Origin: Phlegmacium glaucopus
Lineage: Eukaryota > Basidiomycota > Agaricomycetes > Agaricales > Cortinariaceae
Assembly (NCBI GenBank): GCA_015039465.1
Contig: MU130026.1
Span: forward strand, 186,001-250,000
DNA length: 64,000 nucleotides
Direction of reading: 5' to 3'
The translations under genes and the position numbers were made by a program. Below, piece after piece: positions 11,762-22,672 of this stretch. The notes beneath the pieces are model-generated. The model saw only the letters and a program-made list of their open reading frames with translations, ran no database searches and had not been told where the DNA came from. Positions within the stretch are counted from its first letter, which is position 1. Every line of letters begins with the position of its first letter.

Positions 11762-14700
11762 ATGGCTGATGAAAGAGATGGAAACCTCTGCCAACTGTGA
11801 ATGTCATAAGCATGTGATGTGTCTTGTTGCTGACCCCTTTCTCAAGCTCTGGTTTTCCAACTGCAATAAGGTGCATCAATCCCGCCATGTTGTAACTCGA
11901 ATCTCAAACCTTTTTTCGCTCAGCGCTCAAATCGGGCTTCAGCCAGACAATTCCTGGCTCGAGGTTACTGGTAAGCTCCTGAATCCTAACTTGATGATCC
12001 ACTCTCAAATCTATTTCCGTCCTGTCAGTCCTCCGAGCGCACAAGCTTCCTCGTCTCAAGACCCTGTGGGGCAAGAAGAGGCGGTTTTATGTTACTGTGA
12101 CTGATGGAACGATAACAAAGAAGACAGCATCTATTGGTATTGTGGAACAGGCCGTGGAGTGGAACGAGAGACTCGACGCCTTGTACGACAACCCTCTTTT
12201 TGCAATCCAATTCTTCAACTGAGAGACCGCTGCAGTGCTGTACTTCCGTCCTCGCGTATTACTTTATCTCTTTATGCCAGGCAAAGCATAGTAGGCAAAG
12301 ACTGCCTTATCGGAACCCATGAGATACCTCTGGAATCCCAAAGTGGTTCGTCTTTGATTAGAACCTCTGCTCGTTTAAAGAACTGACTATCCATGCGTAG
12401 AAATTTCTTTCGCTCTCAGTAATGCCGGTACTGCGCAGCCGGTAACACTCTACTTAACGACCAAATTGTCAGTGAACTTTGAGAATGCTCTCCGTGGCGC
12501 CGACGACGCTATGGGGAAGATGAACCTTTATGCTACCTGGGAAAGTGCTGTTGGAAGAGTCAAGTGGGTGATGGACACGCTAAGCACAGTTGCAGCAGTA
12601 CGTCTATTACTCTTTTGTATCTATTCTTGATTGGGCTGACTTCCGCTTGTTAGCTCAACCCATACGCGAAGATGGCATGGGGTGTACTCTCAATGATTCC
12701 CCAGGTGGACCCGATCACTTCATTGTCAGATGAAAACGCTGATCCTTTGTTCATTCGGATCAGACTTTTCTGAGCCAGGTCCAGCGTGACGAAAACATCC
12801 AAGCCCTACTTACAGCTATACATGATGCGTTTGATATTACGGAAGAGGCAGGTCCTTTGAAAAATATCGAATCGCATAGCAAGCAAGCAGATATTCTTAA
12901 ACTCATGCTGCAGCACGTCTGTCATTGCGGCGACTTTATCCAGTCGTACGCACAGGACATGCAATTCTGTACGTCGTCGACTTCTGTTTCATTGGTCATT
13001 GTAAATAGGTGATTTGCAGGGAAGCGGTGGCTGAAGAATATCGGTGGCCCAGACGACAATAAAATAACTAGGCTTTGTGACAAGCTTGCCGAACTCCGAA
13101 AAGCTTTCTTGGATCATGCTACCATTGCCACAGAAATAAAAGTACTTCAAATTCTGGACCATGTGGATACGTTGTCGAAGCAAATCTCAGATCTCGGTAT
13201 GTGGTCCTGATCGCTTTGAGGATCATCGATCTGACAACGGACACGCAGACCTCGATGAAAAAATGGGCGAAATTCCTTATAAGCATTCCGGCATCAAGAG
13301 AGATTATCTTTGGGGGACACGCACAGACTTCTTGGACTACATCGTTAAATGGGTGGATGATCCTGGTTCCAAGCGCGTACTTGTTCTCTTCGGGAGGGCG
13401 GGTACGGGAAAGTCGTCTATTGCCCATGAGATTGCTCGGCGCTTTCGAGTCATGAACCGTCTCAGTTCATACTTCATCTTTCTTCGAGTGGAGCGATCCA
13501 AACACGAGGATTATTTCCTCTTCACAACCATTCTTCACGATCTATCCAACCGCTATCCTTCATTTAAAACCGCTTTGGGAAAGGTAATTAGAGACAATAA
13601 GCCTCTTCGAGCTGCGAAAGACTATCATACGCTTTTTGAATCCCTACTCCTACAACCGCTCAAGGACGTGCACACCGTTGGTCCTATTCTTATCATCATC
13701 GATGCTTTAGATGAGAGTGCGGATGCAACTGGCGGAGATGGGTTACACACTTTTCTTGCTGAACACCTCACTAAACTCCCACCAAACTTTCGCATTCTTA
13801 TCACCTCAAGGCCGGAGGCTGACATTATGCTTCCGTTCGCCAATGCGTTCGGAAAGCCGTACGAAATTATACACATGGATGACTCCAAGCTGGCTGCTAG
13901 AACAAAGGGTGATATTCTCATCTATCTTAAGGAAAAGCTCCCCCTGGACACATTTCAAAAGCATGGCAATAAGCTGACAGAGAAAGCGGAGGGCCTGTTC
14001 CAGTGGGCTGCGGTTGCATGCGGGTACATCAATCGCCCTCCAAGTGGACTCACCAAGAATGATTGTATACGTGCTCTTTTGAAGCTTTCTGCGGATCATG
14101 AGGAGATAGGTCAAAAACTAGGCCCGTTATACGACTTGTACAAACAAGCTCTTGAAGGATACTTCGAGTCGCCCATCGTACAACGTCGATTCCAGTCGGT
14201 CATGGGACAGCTCTTAGCTGCATTCGAACCCCTCTCTCTCAACTCTCTGACGGCTTTGCGACAGTATTCTCTTGGTGATCGTGATGATGACGATTCTGTG
14301 ATTGTGATTGTCCGCCAGCTTGGCTCTCTACTGAGCAATGTCACTTTAGCTGATCAAACCCTACCCATCGTTCCTCTCCACACTTCATTTCGCGACTTCC
14401 TGATCGACAAGAAAATGAGTGGTACTTTTTATCACATCGATCTTGGCGAGGCCCATCGTCAGTTAGCTCATTCGTGCCTTGGCCTAATGCTTCATGATCT
14501 TCGATTCAACATCTGCAAGTTAGAGTCATCATATCTCCCCAACAGCAAGATTCCAGACCTTGACATCCGCGTCAATGCCTACATTCCGCCCGCTTTATTC
14601 TACGCTTGTTGTTTCTGGGATGACCATCTGGAACGTCTCGTATTTGAACAAGATCTTTTGGCCAAACTTCGATCACTCTTTGAGGACAAGTTCCTCTTTT

Positions 14701-17072
14701 GGCTGGAAGTCCTTAGCCTCAAGCGTTCTGTGGCTCATGCTACTCCAGCATTGTCGACTCTGAAGAAATGGTTACCCTCTGATCAACATCACGAGGTATA
14801 TCCAATAGTCCAATGTAAGCAATTACGAAACTAACGGACATTATCACAATAGGCTTCTAGCGACGGAGTGGAGGCGTTCCAGGGACTGGTTATTGATGCC
14901 TCCGCGTTTCTGCGTTATTTCGGGATAATCATAGCCAAGAGTGCTCCACATATCTATGTATCTGCGCTGCCCTTTGCACCGCTTTCTTCGCAAGTTTCCA
15001 AGCATTATTCTTCCATATTCTCCAATACATTGTCTGTGAAACGGGGGCAATTATCCCATTGGCCGGCAATGGAGATGGTCATTCCTGCGGGAGAGCAAAG
15101 GATTTGGTCTGTTGCATTTTCCCAGGATGGGCAACGGATTATCTCTGGCTCATCTGATAAAACTGTTCGTGTGTGGAATGCCACAACGGGAGTGATGGAG
15201 GGAGGCCCATTTACTGGGCATACTGGTGTTATCCATTCTGTCGCAATTTCGCAGGATGGGCAGTGGATTGTCTCTGGCTCCTATGATACAACAATTCGTG
15301 TGTGGAATATCACAACGGGAGTGATGGAGGGAAGTCCATTTACTGGACATACTGGTGGCGTCTTTTCCGTCGCATTCTCGCGGGACGGGCAGCGGATCGT
15401 CTCTGGCTCGGCTGATAGTACAATTCGTGTGTGGAATGCCACAACGGGAGCGATGGAGGGAAGACCATTTATCGGGCATACAAATTGTGTCCGTTCCGTG
15501 GCGTTCTCACAGGATGGGCGGTGGATTGTCTCTGCCTCGAATGATACGACAATTTGTGTGTGGAATGCTGCAACGGGAGTGATGGAAGGAAGACCATTGA
15601 CTGGACATAATGGTCGTGTCTGTTCCGTTGCATTCTCACAGGATGGACAGTGGATTGTCTCTGGCTCGGATGATAGAACAATTCGTGTGTGGAATACCAC
15701 AACGGGAGTGATGGAGGGAAGACCATTGACTGGGCATACTGATTATGTTTGTTCCGTCGCATTCTCACAGGATGGGCAGTGGATCGTCTCTGGCTCGGAT
15801 GATGGAACAATTCGTGTGTGGAATGCCACAACGGGAGTGATGGAGGGAAGACCATTGACTGGGCATACAGGTTGGGTCCGTTCTGTCACATTCTCACAGG
15901 ATGGGCAGCGGATTGTCTCTGGCTCCTCTGATAGAACAATTCGTGTGTGGAATGCCACTACAGGAGTGATGGAGAGAAGACCTTTTACTGGGCATACTGT
16001 TGCTGTCCTTTCTGTTGCATTCTCATGGGATGGGCAGTGGATTGTCTCTGGCTCAGCTGATACTACAATCCGTCTGTGGAGTGCCACAACAGGAGTGATG
16101 GAAGGAAGACCATTTACTGGACATACAGATTGGGTCCGTTCTGTTGCATTCTCACAGGATGGTCAGCAGATTGTCTCTGGCTCAGATGATGGAACAATTT
16201 GTTTGTGGAATGCCATAACAGGAGTGATGGAGGGAAGACCATTTACTGGGCATGCTGGTGGTGTCAATTCTGTTGCTTTCTCACAGGATGGACAGTGGAT
16301 TGTCTCTGGCTCACATGATAAAACCATTCGTGTGTGGAATGCCACAATGGGAGTGATGGAGGGAAGCCCACTCACTGGGCATACTGATTATGTCCATTCT
16401 GTTTCATTCTCACAGGATGGGCAGTGGATCGTCTCTGGCTCATATGATAGAACAATTTGTGTGTGGAATGCCACAACAGGAGTGATGGAGGGGAGACCAT
16501 TTACTGGGCATACTCATCATGTCCATTCTGTTGCATTCTTGCAGGATAGGCAGTGGATTGTCTCTGGCTCATCTGATGGGACAATTTGTGTGTGGAATGC
16601 CACAACAGGAGTGATGGAGGGAAGACCATTTACTGGGCATACTAGTTCAGTCTATTCTGTCACTTTCTCCCAAGATGGGCAGTGGATTGTCTCTGGCTCA
16701 GATGATATGACAATTCGAATGTGGGATGCCACAATGGGAGTGATGGAAGGAAGAATATTTATTGGGCACACTAGTTCTGTTTATTCTGTTGCAATCTCAC
16801 AGGATGGGCAGCAAATTGTCTCTGGCTCAGAGGATGGCACAATTCGCTTGTGGAATACCATGAGAGGAGAGATGGCCCTTGTTGAACACAATGGCTTCAC
16901 TGACCAGTCCAGAATAAATAGTGAGGGTGAACTTCTTGTATGGATTCCAAACATACATAGACTCTCTCTTCACCGCCCAAGCAATATCAGGGTTATTGGT
17001 GGGCATGAAACCTCCCTTGACCTTTCAAGGTTTGTACATGGACCAAAATGGGCTACTTGTTTCAGTAGCTAA
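11762..17072 (+). CDS. C2-NACHT-WD40 protein (fungal NLR-like) with 14 highly conserved WD40 repeats
   Basis: Eleven-exon model: 11762-11796, 11847-11870, 11924-11970, 12029-12182, 12236-12342, 12401-12597, 12654-12704, 12764-12968, 13020-13196, 13249-14795, 14853-17072; phases consistent, 1587 aa. Domains in order: a C2-like N-terminal region (VLRAHKLPRLKTLWGKK, VTDGTITKKT, about residues 35-140), a helical linker, and a NACHT NTPase with P-loop GRAGTGKSSI (about 381), Walker B LIIIDALDES (about 478) and sensor-like ILITSRPE. Then 14 WD40 repeats of 43 aa (about 928-1528). Such STAND proteins act as signal-sensing switches; in Podospora the HET-E/HET-D relatives control heterokaryon incompatibility. 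No function is proven here. The first three tiny exons are the weakest part; an alternative start is ATG 11769 reading through a single exon. Repeats are far more alike than in the NACHT-WD40 gene at 44764. Confidence 0.85.
15092..16895 (+). repeat. Tandem 129-bp WD40-coding repeats (14 units)
   Basis: Fourteen in-frame units of about 129 bp, consensus around GQWIVSGSxDxTIRVWNATT followed by GVMEGRPFTGHT. Many adjacent units differ at only a few bases. Differences cluster at the two residues after GHT, the residue before the SV of the next strand, the two x positions in SGSxDxTI and the residue before VW. The pattern indicates recent homogenisation, with diversity held at surface positions. 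Confidence 0.9.
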
Positions 17073-17514
17073 GATATTAGACTGGAATTTTCTGACAATT
17101 AAGATAAAAGGGTTTCAATGAAATTTGTAAACAGTAGTGTTAGACAAGGAATGGTATCCTTATTTTGGAAAAAATTAGCATCTTATGACAGATATAGGAA
17201 AAATACTCTATTTTGTTCTAAATGTCACATCTAATATAGCCCCGCTGAAGCCCAAAATTGTAAAATGATTTCCTGAGAACTTTGGTAACATGGAGTGGCA
17301 AATTGTGTCAATCTGCATGCATCTTACCAAATTTAAGCAAGGTAGATGACATTTTGTTTCCACCAATCTTACATACATTGCTAATACCAGGTTTACTTGG
17401 TAAAACTTATTTTTAGACATGTTGTCATTTCCACAGGGTTCTTTCCTGGAAGCACTAGGGGTTTTAAAACCCCTCATGGGTTATGGGTGTTGGAAATTGG
17501 GATATTCATACCCC
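17073..17514. other. Intergenic, downstream of the NACHT-WD40 gene
   Basis: No gene seen. AT-rich 3' flank leading into the EMG1-flank fragment. Confidence 0.5.
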
Positions 17515-17695
17515 AAAACTAAACAGCCTGGAGTGGTGAATCAGTTGCATCATTCAAACTTGATGATGCATAGATAAATGCAAAATGCACCACATATTTT
17601 ATTCATTCAACCAGCCAGCCAGCTAGATATAAGTTGAGTCACAGGGGGGGATGGTGATGATGAAGGACAGGGAGTGGATCAATGATAGTGGTACA
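17515..17695. pseudogene. Fragment of the EMG1 3' flank (third copy)
   Basis: About 180 bp homologous to 9661-9840 and 27225-27415 (shared blocks AGCCTGGAGTGGTGAAT, CATTCAACCAGCCAGCCAGC, GGAGTGGATCAATGATAGTG). It stops exactly where the Copia LTR begins at 17696, at a sequence (gtaca) that continues without interruption in the 9.8-kb copy. The Copia element therefore inserted into a third copy of this segment. Confidence 0.75.
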
Positions 17696-18003
17696 TGTTG
17701 AGGTATTATGAGTTTATCTCATTCATTTATCTTAGTATATATATATCTTATCTCTTTTTCATTTCATTTCCCTGAATGCATTATGTAATTGCATTCACTT
17801 ATACATATCATCTTTTAGTTAGTAGTCTCAACTTCTTATATGAAGTTGAGACTGTGAGTAGTTTTATTTTACATACAAAATTCCTTACTAAAAGCTCCTA
17901 GATATCTCATATATTTCTAGGTACTTTATTAAAACAACTTCTTATACAAAGTTGAGACTATATCTCATATATTTCTAGTTCCAGCTGTGAAATACATTCA
18001 ACA
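17696..18003 (+). repeat. 5' LTR of a Copia-type retrotransposon
   Basis: 308 bp, begins TGTTGAGG and ends TTCAACA, the short inverted termini expected of an LTR. It is followed immediately by GGTTATGGGCCC, the likely primer-binding site also seen (inverted) in the second Copia element. Contains an internal repeat of CAACTTCTTATA..GTTGAGACT. The partner 3' LTR was not found in the window. Confidence 0.8.
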
Positions 18004-18187
18004 GGTTATGGGCCCTGGCATTGCTATGTCCAATAACAAATCCATTCCCAACTCTTCCAGCCTTACAGTGCCTAAACTCTGTGACAACAGAAGTAATTGG
18101 TCTGATTACCTACCAAGGATACAAAGAGCTATGGGGTCAAAGGGACTCTGGAGACACATAGAAGGAACTCCAGTAGTGCCCAAGCTG

Positions 18188-18802
18188 TAGGGTTACCAAA
18201 GTTCGGTTCAGAACTGACTCATGAACCTGAACTGAACTGAACTGAACTGATAATTCAGTTCAGTTCAGTTCAGGTTCAGGCATTTAGAGATTTATGGTTC
18301 ATGCAGTTCGAACTGAACTGAACTGCTGAACTGTTAGGTCCTAGAAGGCCAGGCAATTCTCTTCTTTTGACTTTTCATTTTCTGGAAAGTGATCCTTCAG
18401 TAATTTATGAACATTGGAAGGGTTTGGCAGTCCATTTTACCATGAAATAATGGCTAAGGAAGGAGGTAATGGCCAGACTTGGTATGTGATGTGATTATGT
18501 CAGCATAGATTAGTACTGCCTATTTAGGAAAATAAATATAAATCAATGGTTTTCTGTGTTCTAAAGGAGTTCTGAGATCATATATGAGTGGAAATCAAGT
18601 GGCTAAGGGCTAAGGAAGGTCTTTGTACAATAAATTTTCAGAAAAAGGTAAAATTTCAGATTTTATAATGGTTCTTCAGTTCAGTTCAGTTTGAACCAGT
18701 TCTTAAATGGTTCAGTTCAGTTCAGGACCATATGCAAACAGTTCAGTTCAGTTCAGGCTGAGGAGGTGAAGAACTGAACTGAACTGAACTTTGGTAACCC
18801 TA
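18188..18802. mobile_element. Non-autonomous hAT-like element, 615 bp
   Basis: Terminal inverted repeats TAGGGTTACCAAAGTTC and GAACTTTGGTAACCCTA, flanked by an exact 8-bp duplication CCAAGCTG (18180-18187 and 18803-18810). 8-bp target duplications with TAG/CTA-type ends are typical of the hAT superfamily. The subterminal regions are rich in GTTCAGTTCA units in both orientations. No transposase coding, so it must have been moved in trans. It sits in Copia gag. Confidence 0.85.
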
Positions 18803-18963
18803 CCAAGCTGTTTATGTTGCTTAACGGAGTACCCATCTTGGAAGATGGCAAAATGAAACCTAACAAGGAACAGATTGAAACAAAAGAGATTAGAATGGTT
18901 GAATTTGAAAAATGAGAGTACATGGCCCAACTGTTAGAGGAAGTAAGAACCTGGGAATCAAGT

Positions 18964-19260
18964 TGAATTCTAAGGTGGTTATCTTTGATAACCACCTTAC
19001 ACCTATATACTACATGCATGCAAAGCAATACAACTATATACAGCTAGTACATAATAGAAGGTAGGGTGTGTAATATAAAAAAAAGAATAGAACTGACATC
19101 TCACGATGTCATCAGCAAAGGGTCAACTACAACAACAATAATGGGATGTCCATAAAGGGTAGGAAGGGGGATGCGGCATGTGATATGATCATAGAGTGAA
19201 GTGAAAGTAAAGACAAGGCTAAGTGTACCTAGGGGCGGATACAATGAGTATCCCCTAACA
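18964..19260 (-). repeat. Probable solo LTR, 297 bp
   Basis: An insertion between two halves of the Copia gag, bounded by TG (TGAATTCTAAGG) and CA (CCCCTAACA). Read on the minus strand it runs TGTTAGGGGATAC...GAATTCA, as an LTR would. It holds a hairpin GGTGGTTATC..GATAACCACC at its left end. The five bases flanking each side (caagt, ccaac) do not match, so the boundary or the class is uncertain. Confidence 0.5.
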
Positions 19261-19554
19261 CCAACATATCATTCTATCCACCACTTTGACACATCTTGGA
19301 GCTAAAATAAAGAACTTAACGACTGTGAAAGAGATGTGGGAATTAGTCAAAGCAGATGCTACAATGAAAAGCACATTGTACTTACTGGATGCCAAAGATC
19401 AGATTGGTGAAACTCAGCAACAATGACAATCCAAAAATCCATCTTGCCGAATTGAAACAACACTTCCAACTTATGTTACAATGTCATGACAACCTAATAT
19501 CTATGGGTTCAACATCACCCAACTCAAGATTCAACACAATCATCATGACATCCT

Positions 19555-21505
19555 TAGTGATGCCAAAGTTTGGTTCCGAACTGGCGCAAGAACCGAGAAC
19601 CGAAAGAACCGAACCGTCGGTTCAGGTTCAGTTCAGTTCAGTCCAAGGATTTTGGGCTGTCTGTTCGGTTCTCGGTTCTTAGTTTTCTAAGATTTTGAGA
19701 ACCGGGTTTGAACCGGTTTGAACCAAACTTTCTGACCGATTTTTTTCCTAAATTATCTGTGGAGAATGAATTTTATACCAATTATAATCTATAAGTGTTT
19801 AGGCACCGGACCCTGAATCACCCGATCCTTTGGGAGTTGGAGTTCCAAAAATGTGATTGCTCTCAACCACATAGTGATGCACTTAGTAGGGATGGCAACA
19901 ATGGCAACGACTCCCAACAACGCCAACAACGTCAACAACTCCCCACTTGGGGAAGTTTCTTTTAGTAAGTTCCTTGTTTTAATACACTATTTGTGTACTA
20001 TAATGACGACAACGACCCTTGGGGTTTTTTTCTTTCATTTTTCTTTAAGTTACAATGATAGTGACAATGAGCCACACCACCTCGCTACGTCACGATGACG
20101 ATGGGCGCTACCCCCCTTGAATTTAGGAGGTGTGTTTTTAAGTTTAAATTTAATTCTAATGTAAACTACGACAGGCCAACAAACGAGGTCAAACAAATGA
20201 CAATGAATGAACGGACGACGATGAATGAACAATAACTGCAAACAAATAATAACGACAAACAACCAATAACAATGAATGAACAATAAAGATGAACGAACAT
20301 GTAGATACTGATAAAAGGGATGCTGTGGTTGCCGCTTTCAAAGTCGGTCAGTTTTGCGTCTCTAGCTTGGTCTTTAGCTAAAATAAGATCCTCGGACAGC
20401 ATGCGTGGTCAGCATACGGTCAGCTACATCTTACCGTATACCCCTGCCCTTCTTGCGCCTGTTTGTGCAGAGAGAGACGCCATGGGCAGCGACGAATATC
20501 ATCCAATCAGCAAAACAGGGTCAAATTTGACAGACTCAGGTGGCGTAGGATACACTGTCATTGATGCCAATGATACAATGCAAATCATGGGACTGCAAGA
20601 AGAATACAACCACGCATGAGACTGGATCTCAACAGAGTTGAGGTTCGACCGCTGCGGCGATGAGCCACCCCATCTCACCACGTCACGATGACGAGCACTA
20701 CCCCCTGGAGGTATGTTTTCTAAGGTATGTTTTCTAATTCTAACTTAATTCTAATTACAACAGACGAATGAACAAATGATGCCAAACGACTGAACGACCG
20801 ACAAACAAACAGACGACTGACGGATGATGAATGGATGAACAAACAATGATGAACAAATGGATGACGAACGAACGGATGACAACTTAGGGGTGTCATAAGC
20901 GACATCATGGGCCAAGGTACGCCAGCTGTGGTTCATAAAATACTTTATCATTCATTATCTTCAAGTTGACATCTCTATAGACAGCTATGATTGATGCACG
21001 ACACATATGACACCAGAACATCCCCACACCCCCTGTTTGACGCCCCTGTCCCTGTTTTAGGCGCGCACTGGTCGTTCTAGCAACCACCCCTCAACAGAGG
21101 GTTTTTTTAATTTTTATTATTAACTATAGACAGCTATGATCGATGCACAACACGTATGACGCCCAGGAACATCCCCATCACCCGCAACAACCTCCTGGGA
21201 GATATTTTTTAAAATCTTAATTTATTTTTATTTTAGTTGGTATTACTATGTATATTAATGTAATAATAAATCAATAATGCATATTGCCAACCGAAAGGAA
21301 AAAAAATGAGGAAATTGAATGGATAAAACATGAATTTCAAGAGTTTCTATTGGTTCAACGGTTCGAACCGGTTCTAGAACCGAACAGCGGTTCTTTTGGT
21401 TCTGGTTCCGGTTCTGGTTCAGTTCAGCCAGCAACCTTTCAGTTCGGTTCTCGGTTCTCCAAAAATAGTTGAAGAACCGAATTGAATTGAACTTTGGCAT
21501 CACTA
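19555..21505. mobile_element. Non-autonomous hAT-like element, 1951 bp, carrying a host gene fragment
   Basis: Begins TAGTGATGCCAAAGTT and ends AACTTTGGCATCACTA, flanked by an exact 8-bp target duplication GACATCCT (19547-19554 and 21506-21513). Ends are rich in GGTTC/GAACC units. The interior holds two related AT-rich stretches with imperfect ATGAATGAAC-type tandem units (20160-20300, 20760-20880), a duplicated ~60-bp block (about 20972 and 21123), and at 20471-20653 a fragment of an alpha-mannosidase gene. No transposase. Inserted into Copia gag; the flanks join as NTIIMTSLPESY when it is removed with one target copy. Confidence 0.88.
20471..20653 (+). pseudogene. Captured exon fragment of a GH47 alpha-1,2-mannosidase gene
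   Basis: The frame reads MGSDEYHPISKTGSNLTD, then GGVGYTVIDANDTMQIMGLQ and EEYNHA, then a TGA (20617-20619), then DWISTELRFDR. This is the N-terminal catalytic-domain signature of glycoside hydrolase family 47 (class I mannosidases of N-glycan trimming). The TGA stands where an Arg codon CGA would be expected. A 3' splice site (TTGTGCAG) precedes the homologous part, so intron sequence seems to be included and capture was at the DNA level. The fragment is too short to be a functional gene. Confidence 0.75.
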
Positions 21506-21830
21506 GACATCCTTACCTGAATCATATTGTCTGACCCTCCAAACCATCACTGCAGCTGAACAAACAAATTCCCCTCTTGGTACTTCATCCAATCAAATGA
21601 TAGCCGATGACCTGATTGCCTTCTTTATTGAAGAAGCCCAACATCAAGTAATTAAAGATGAACAATCAAAATATGCTTAATCAGCTCTTGCAGTCAACTC
21701 AAAAAGGTCTGGAAAGGGTCATCATAGGCCAGGAAACAAACCTGAAAGGTTGCAAAATGCAGATTTCGATGAGCGCTGCAATAATTGTAGAAAACCTGGC
21801 CACAGTCAGCCAAACTACGAGGTCTTTACA

Positions 21831-22672
21831 CTCCCCCATATAATCCATGTGGAATCCATATGGAATCCATGGAGTCCATCAGCCATTCCATGGATTCCAT
21901 ATGGAATGACTTTTGGCTGAGTCCCCAGCCATTTTCTCATTCCATAGTCACTATGGATTCCATATGGAATGGCTATGGAATGGTCATGTTCCAGATGGAA
22001 TCCAACTTCATTCCATGTGGATTCCAGGTGGAATCTGTATGGATGCATCCATACCCATTCCATGGAATATACAGATGGACTCCATACCTATTCCATACCC
22101 ATTCTATGGAATAGAGATGGACTCCATATCCATTCCATACCCATTCCATGGAATATGTGGATGGACTCTATACCCATTCTATACCCATTCCATGGAATAT
22201 GTGGGATGGACTCTATACCCATTCCATACCCATTCCATGGAATATACAGATGGACTCCATACCCATTCCATACCCATTCTATGGAATAGAGATGGACTCC
22301 ATATCCATTCCATACCCATTCCATGGAATATGTGGATGGACTCTATACCCATTCCATGGAATATACAGATGGATTCTGTACCCATTTCATACCCATTCCA
22401 AGGAATATACAGATGGACTCCATACCCATTCCATGGAATATATAGATGGATTCCACCTATTCCACACCTATTCTCTATGGATTGTGTATGGATTCTATAT
22501 AGAATGAGTGTGGAATAGGTGTGGAATCCATCTGTATATTCCAAATAGGTCTGGAGTCCATCCCTATATTTCATGAAATAGGTATGTCTATCCCTATATT
22601 CCATGGAATCCACCCTCTATTTTATGGATTCCATATGGACTCCATCCATTCCATATGGATTATATGGGGGAG
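21831..22672. repeat. TIR-bounded satellite-like block of CCATTCCATGGAAT units
   Basis: 842 bp of imperfect tandem and palindromic units built from CCATTCCATGGAATATACAG and ATGGACTCCATACCC. It is flanked by near-perfect inverted ends CTCCCCCATATAATCCAT / ATGGATTATATGGGGGAG. All frames stay open because the unit lacks stops in frame; the resulting Trp/Tyr/Pro/His-rich reading frames are not genes. It joins a Copia gag on the left to an unrelated Copia pol (opposite strand) on the right. No clear target duplication. Confidence 0.75.

Larger units (their letters stand above)
18026..21830 (+). pseudogene. Copia gag gene interrupted by two hAT-like elements and a solo LTR
   Basis: ATG 18026 starts a Copia Gag reading (MSNNKSIPNSSSLTVPKL, then GLWRHIEGTPVV). 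The gene continues in pieces after each insertion: FMLLNGVPILEDGKMKPN from 18811, HLGAKIKNLTTVKEMWELV near 19290, NTIIMTSLPESY across the second insertion, and a CCHC zinc knuckle (CRKPGHSQPN) near 21795-21825. Removing each hAT-like element and one target copy restores gag coding sequence at the junction. A TGA near 18913 and further frame breaks remain. pol is absent; the sequence stops at the satellite block. Non-functional. Confidence 0.8.

Noticed and set aside
15092..16895. Regularly spaced repeats that could be mistaken for a CRISPR array, and antisense open frames across them
   Set aside because: Units are 129 bp, in frame and encode WD40 blades in a eukaryotic gene; the antisense frames are shadows of the repeat.
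14868..17072. A separate WD40-only gene
   Set aside because: A 57-bp GT-AG intron (14796-14852) joins it in frame to the NACHT exon.
21860..22613. Overlapping open frames up to about 200 codons on both strands, rich in Trp, Tyr, Pro and His
   Set aside because: By-product of a tandem repeat unit that lacks stop codons; all frames look alike.
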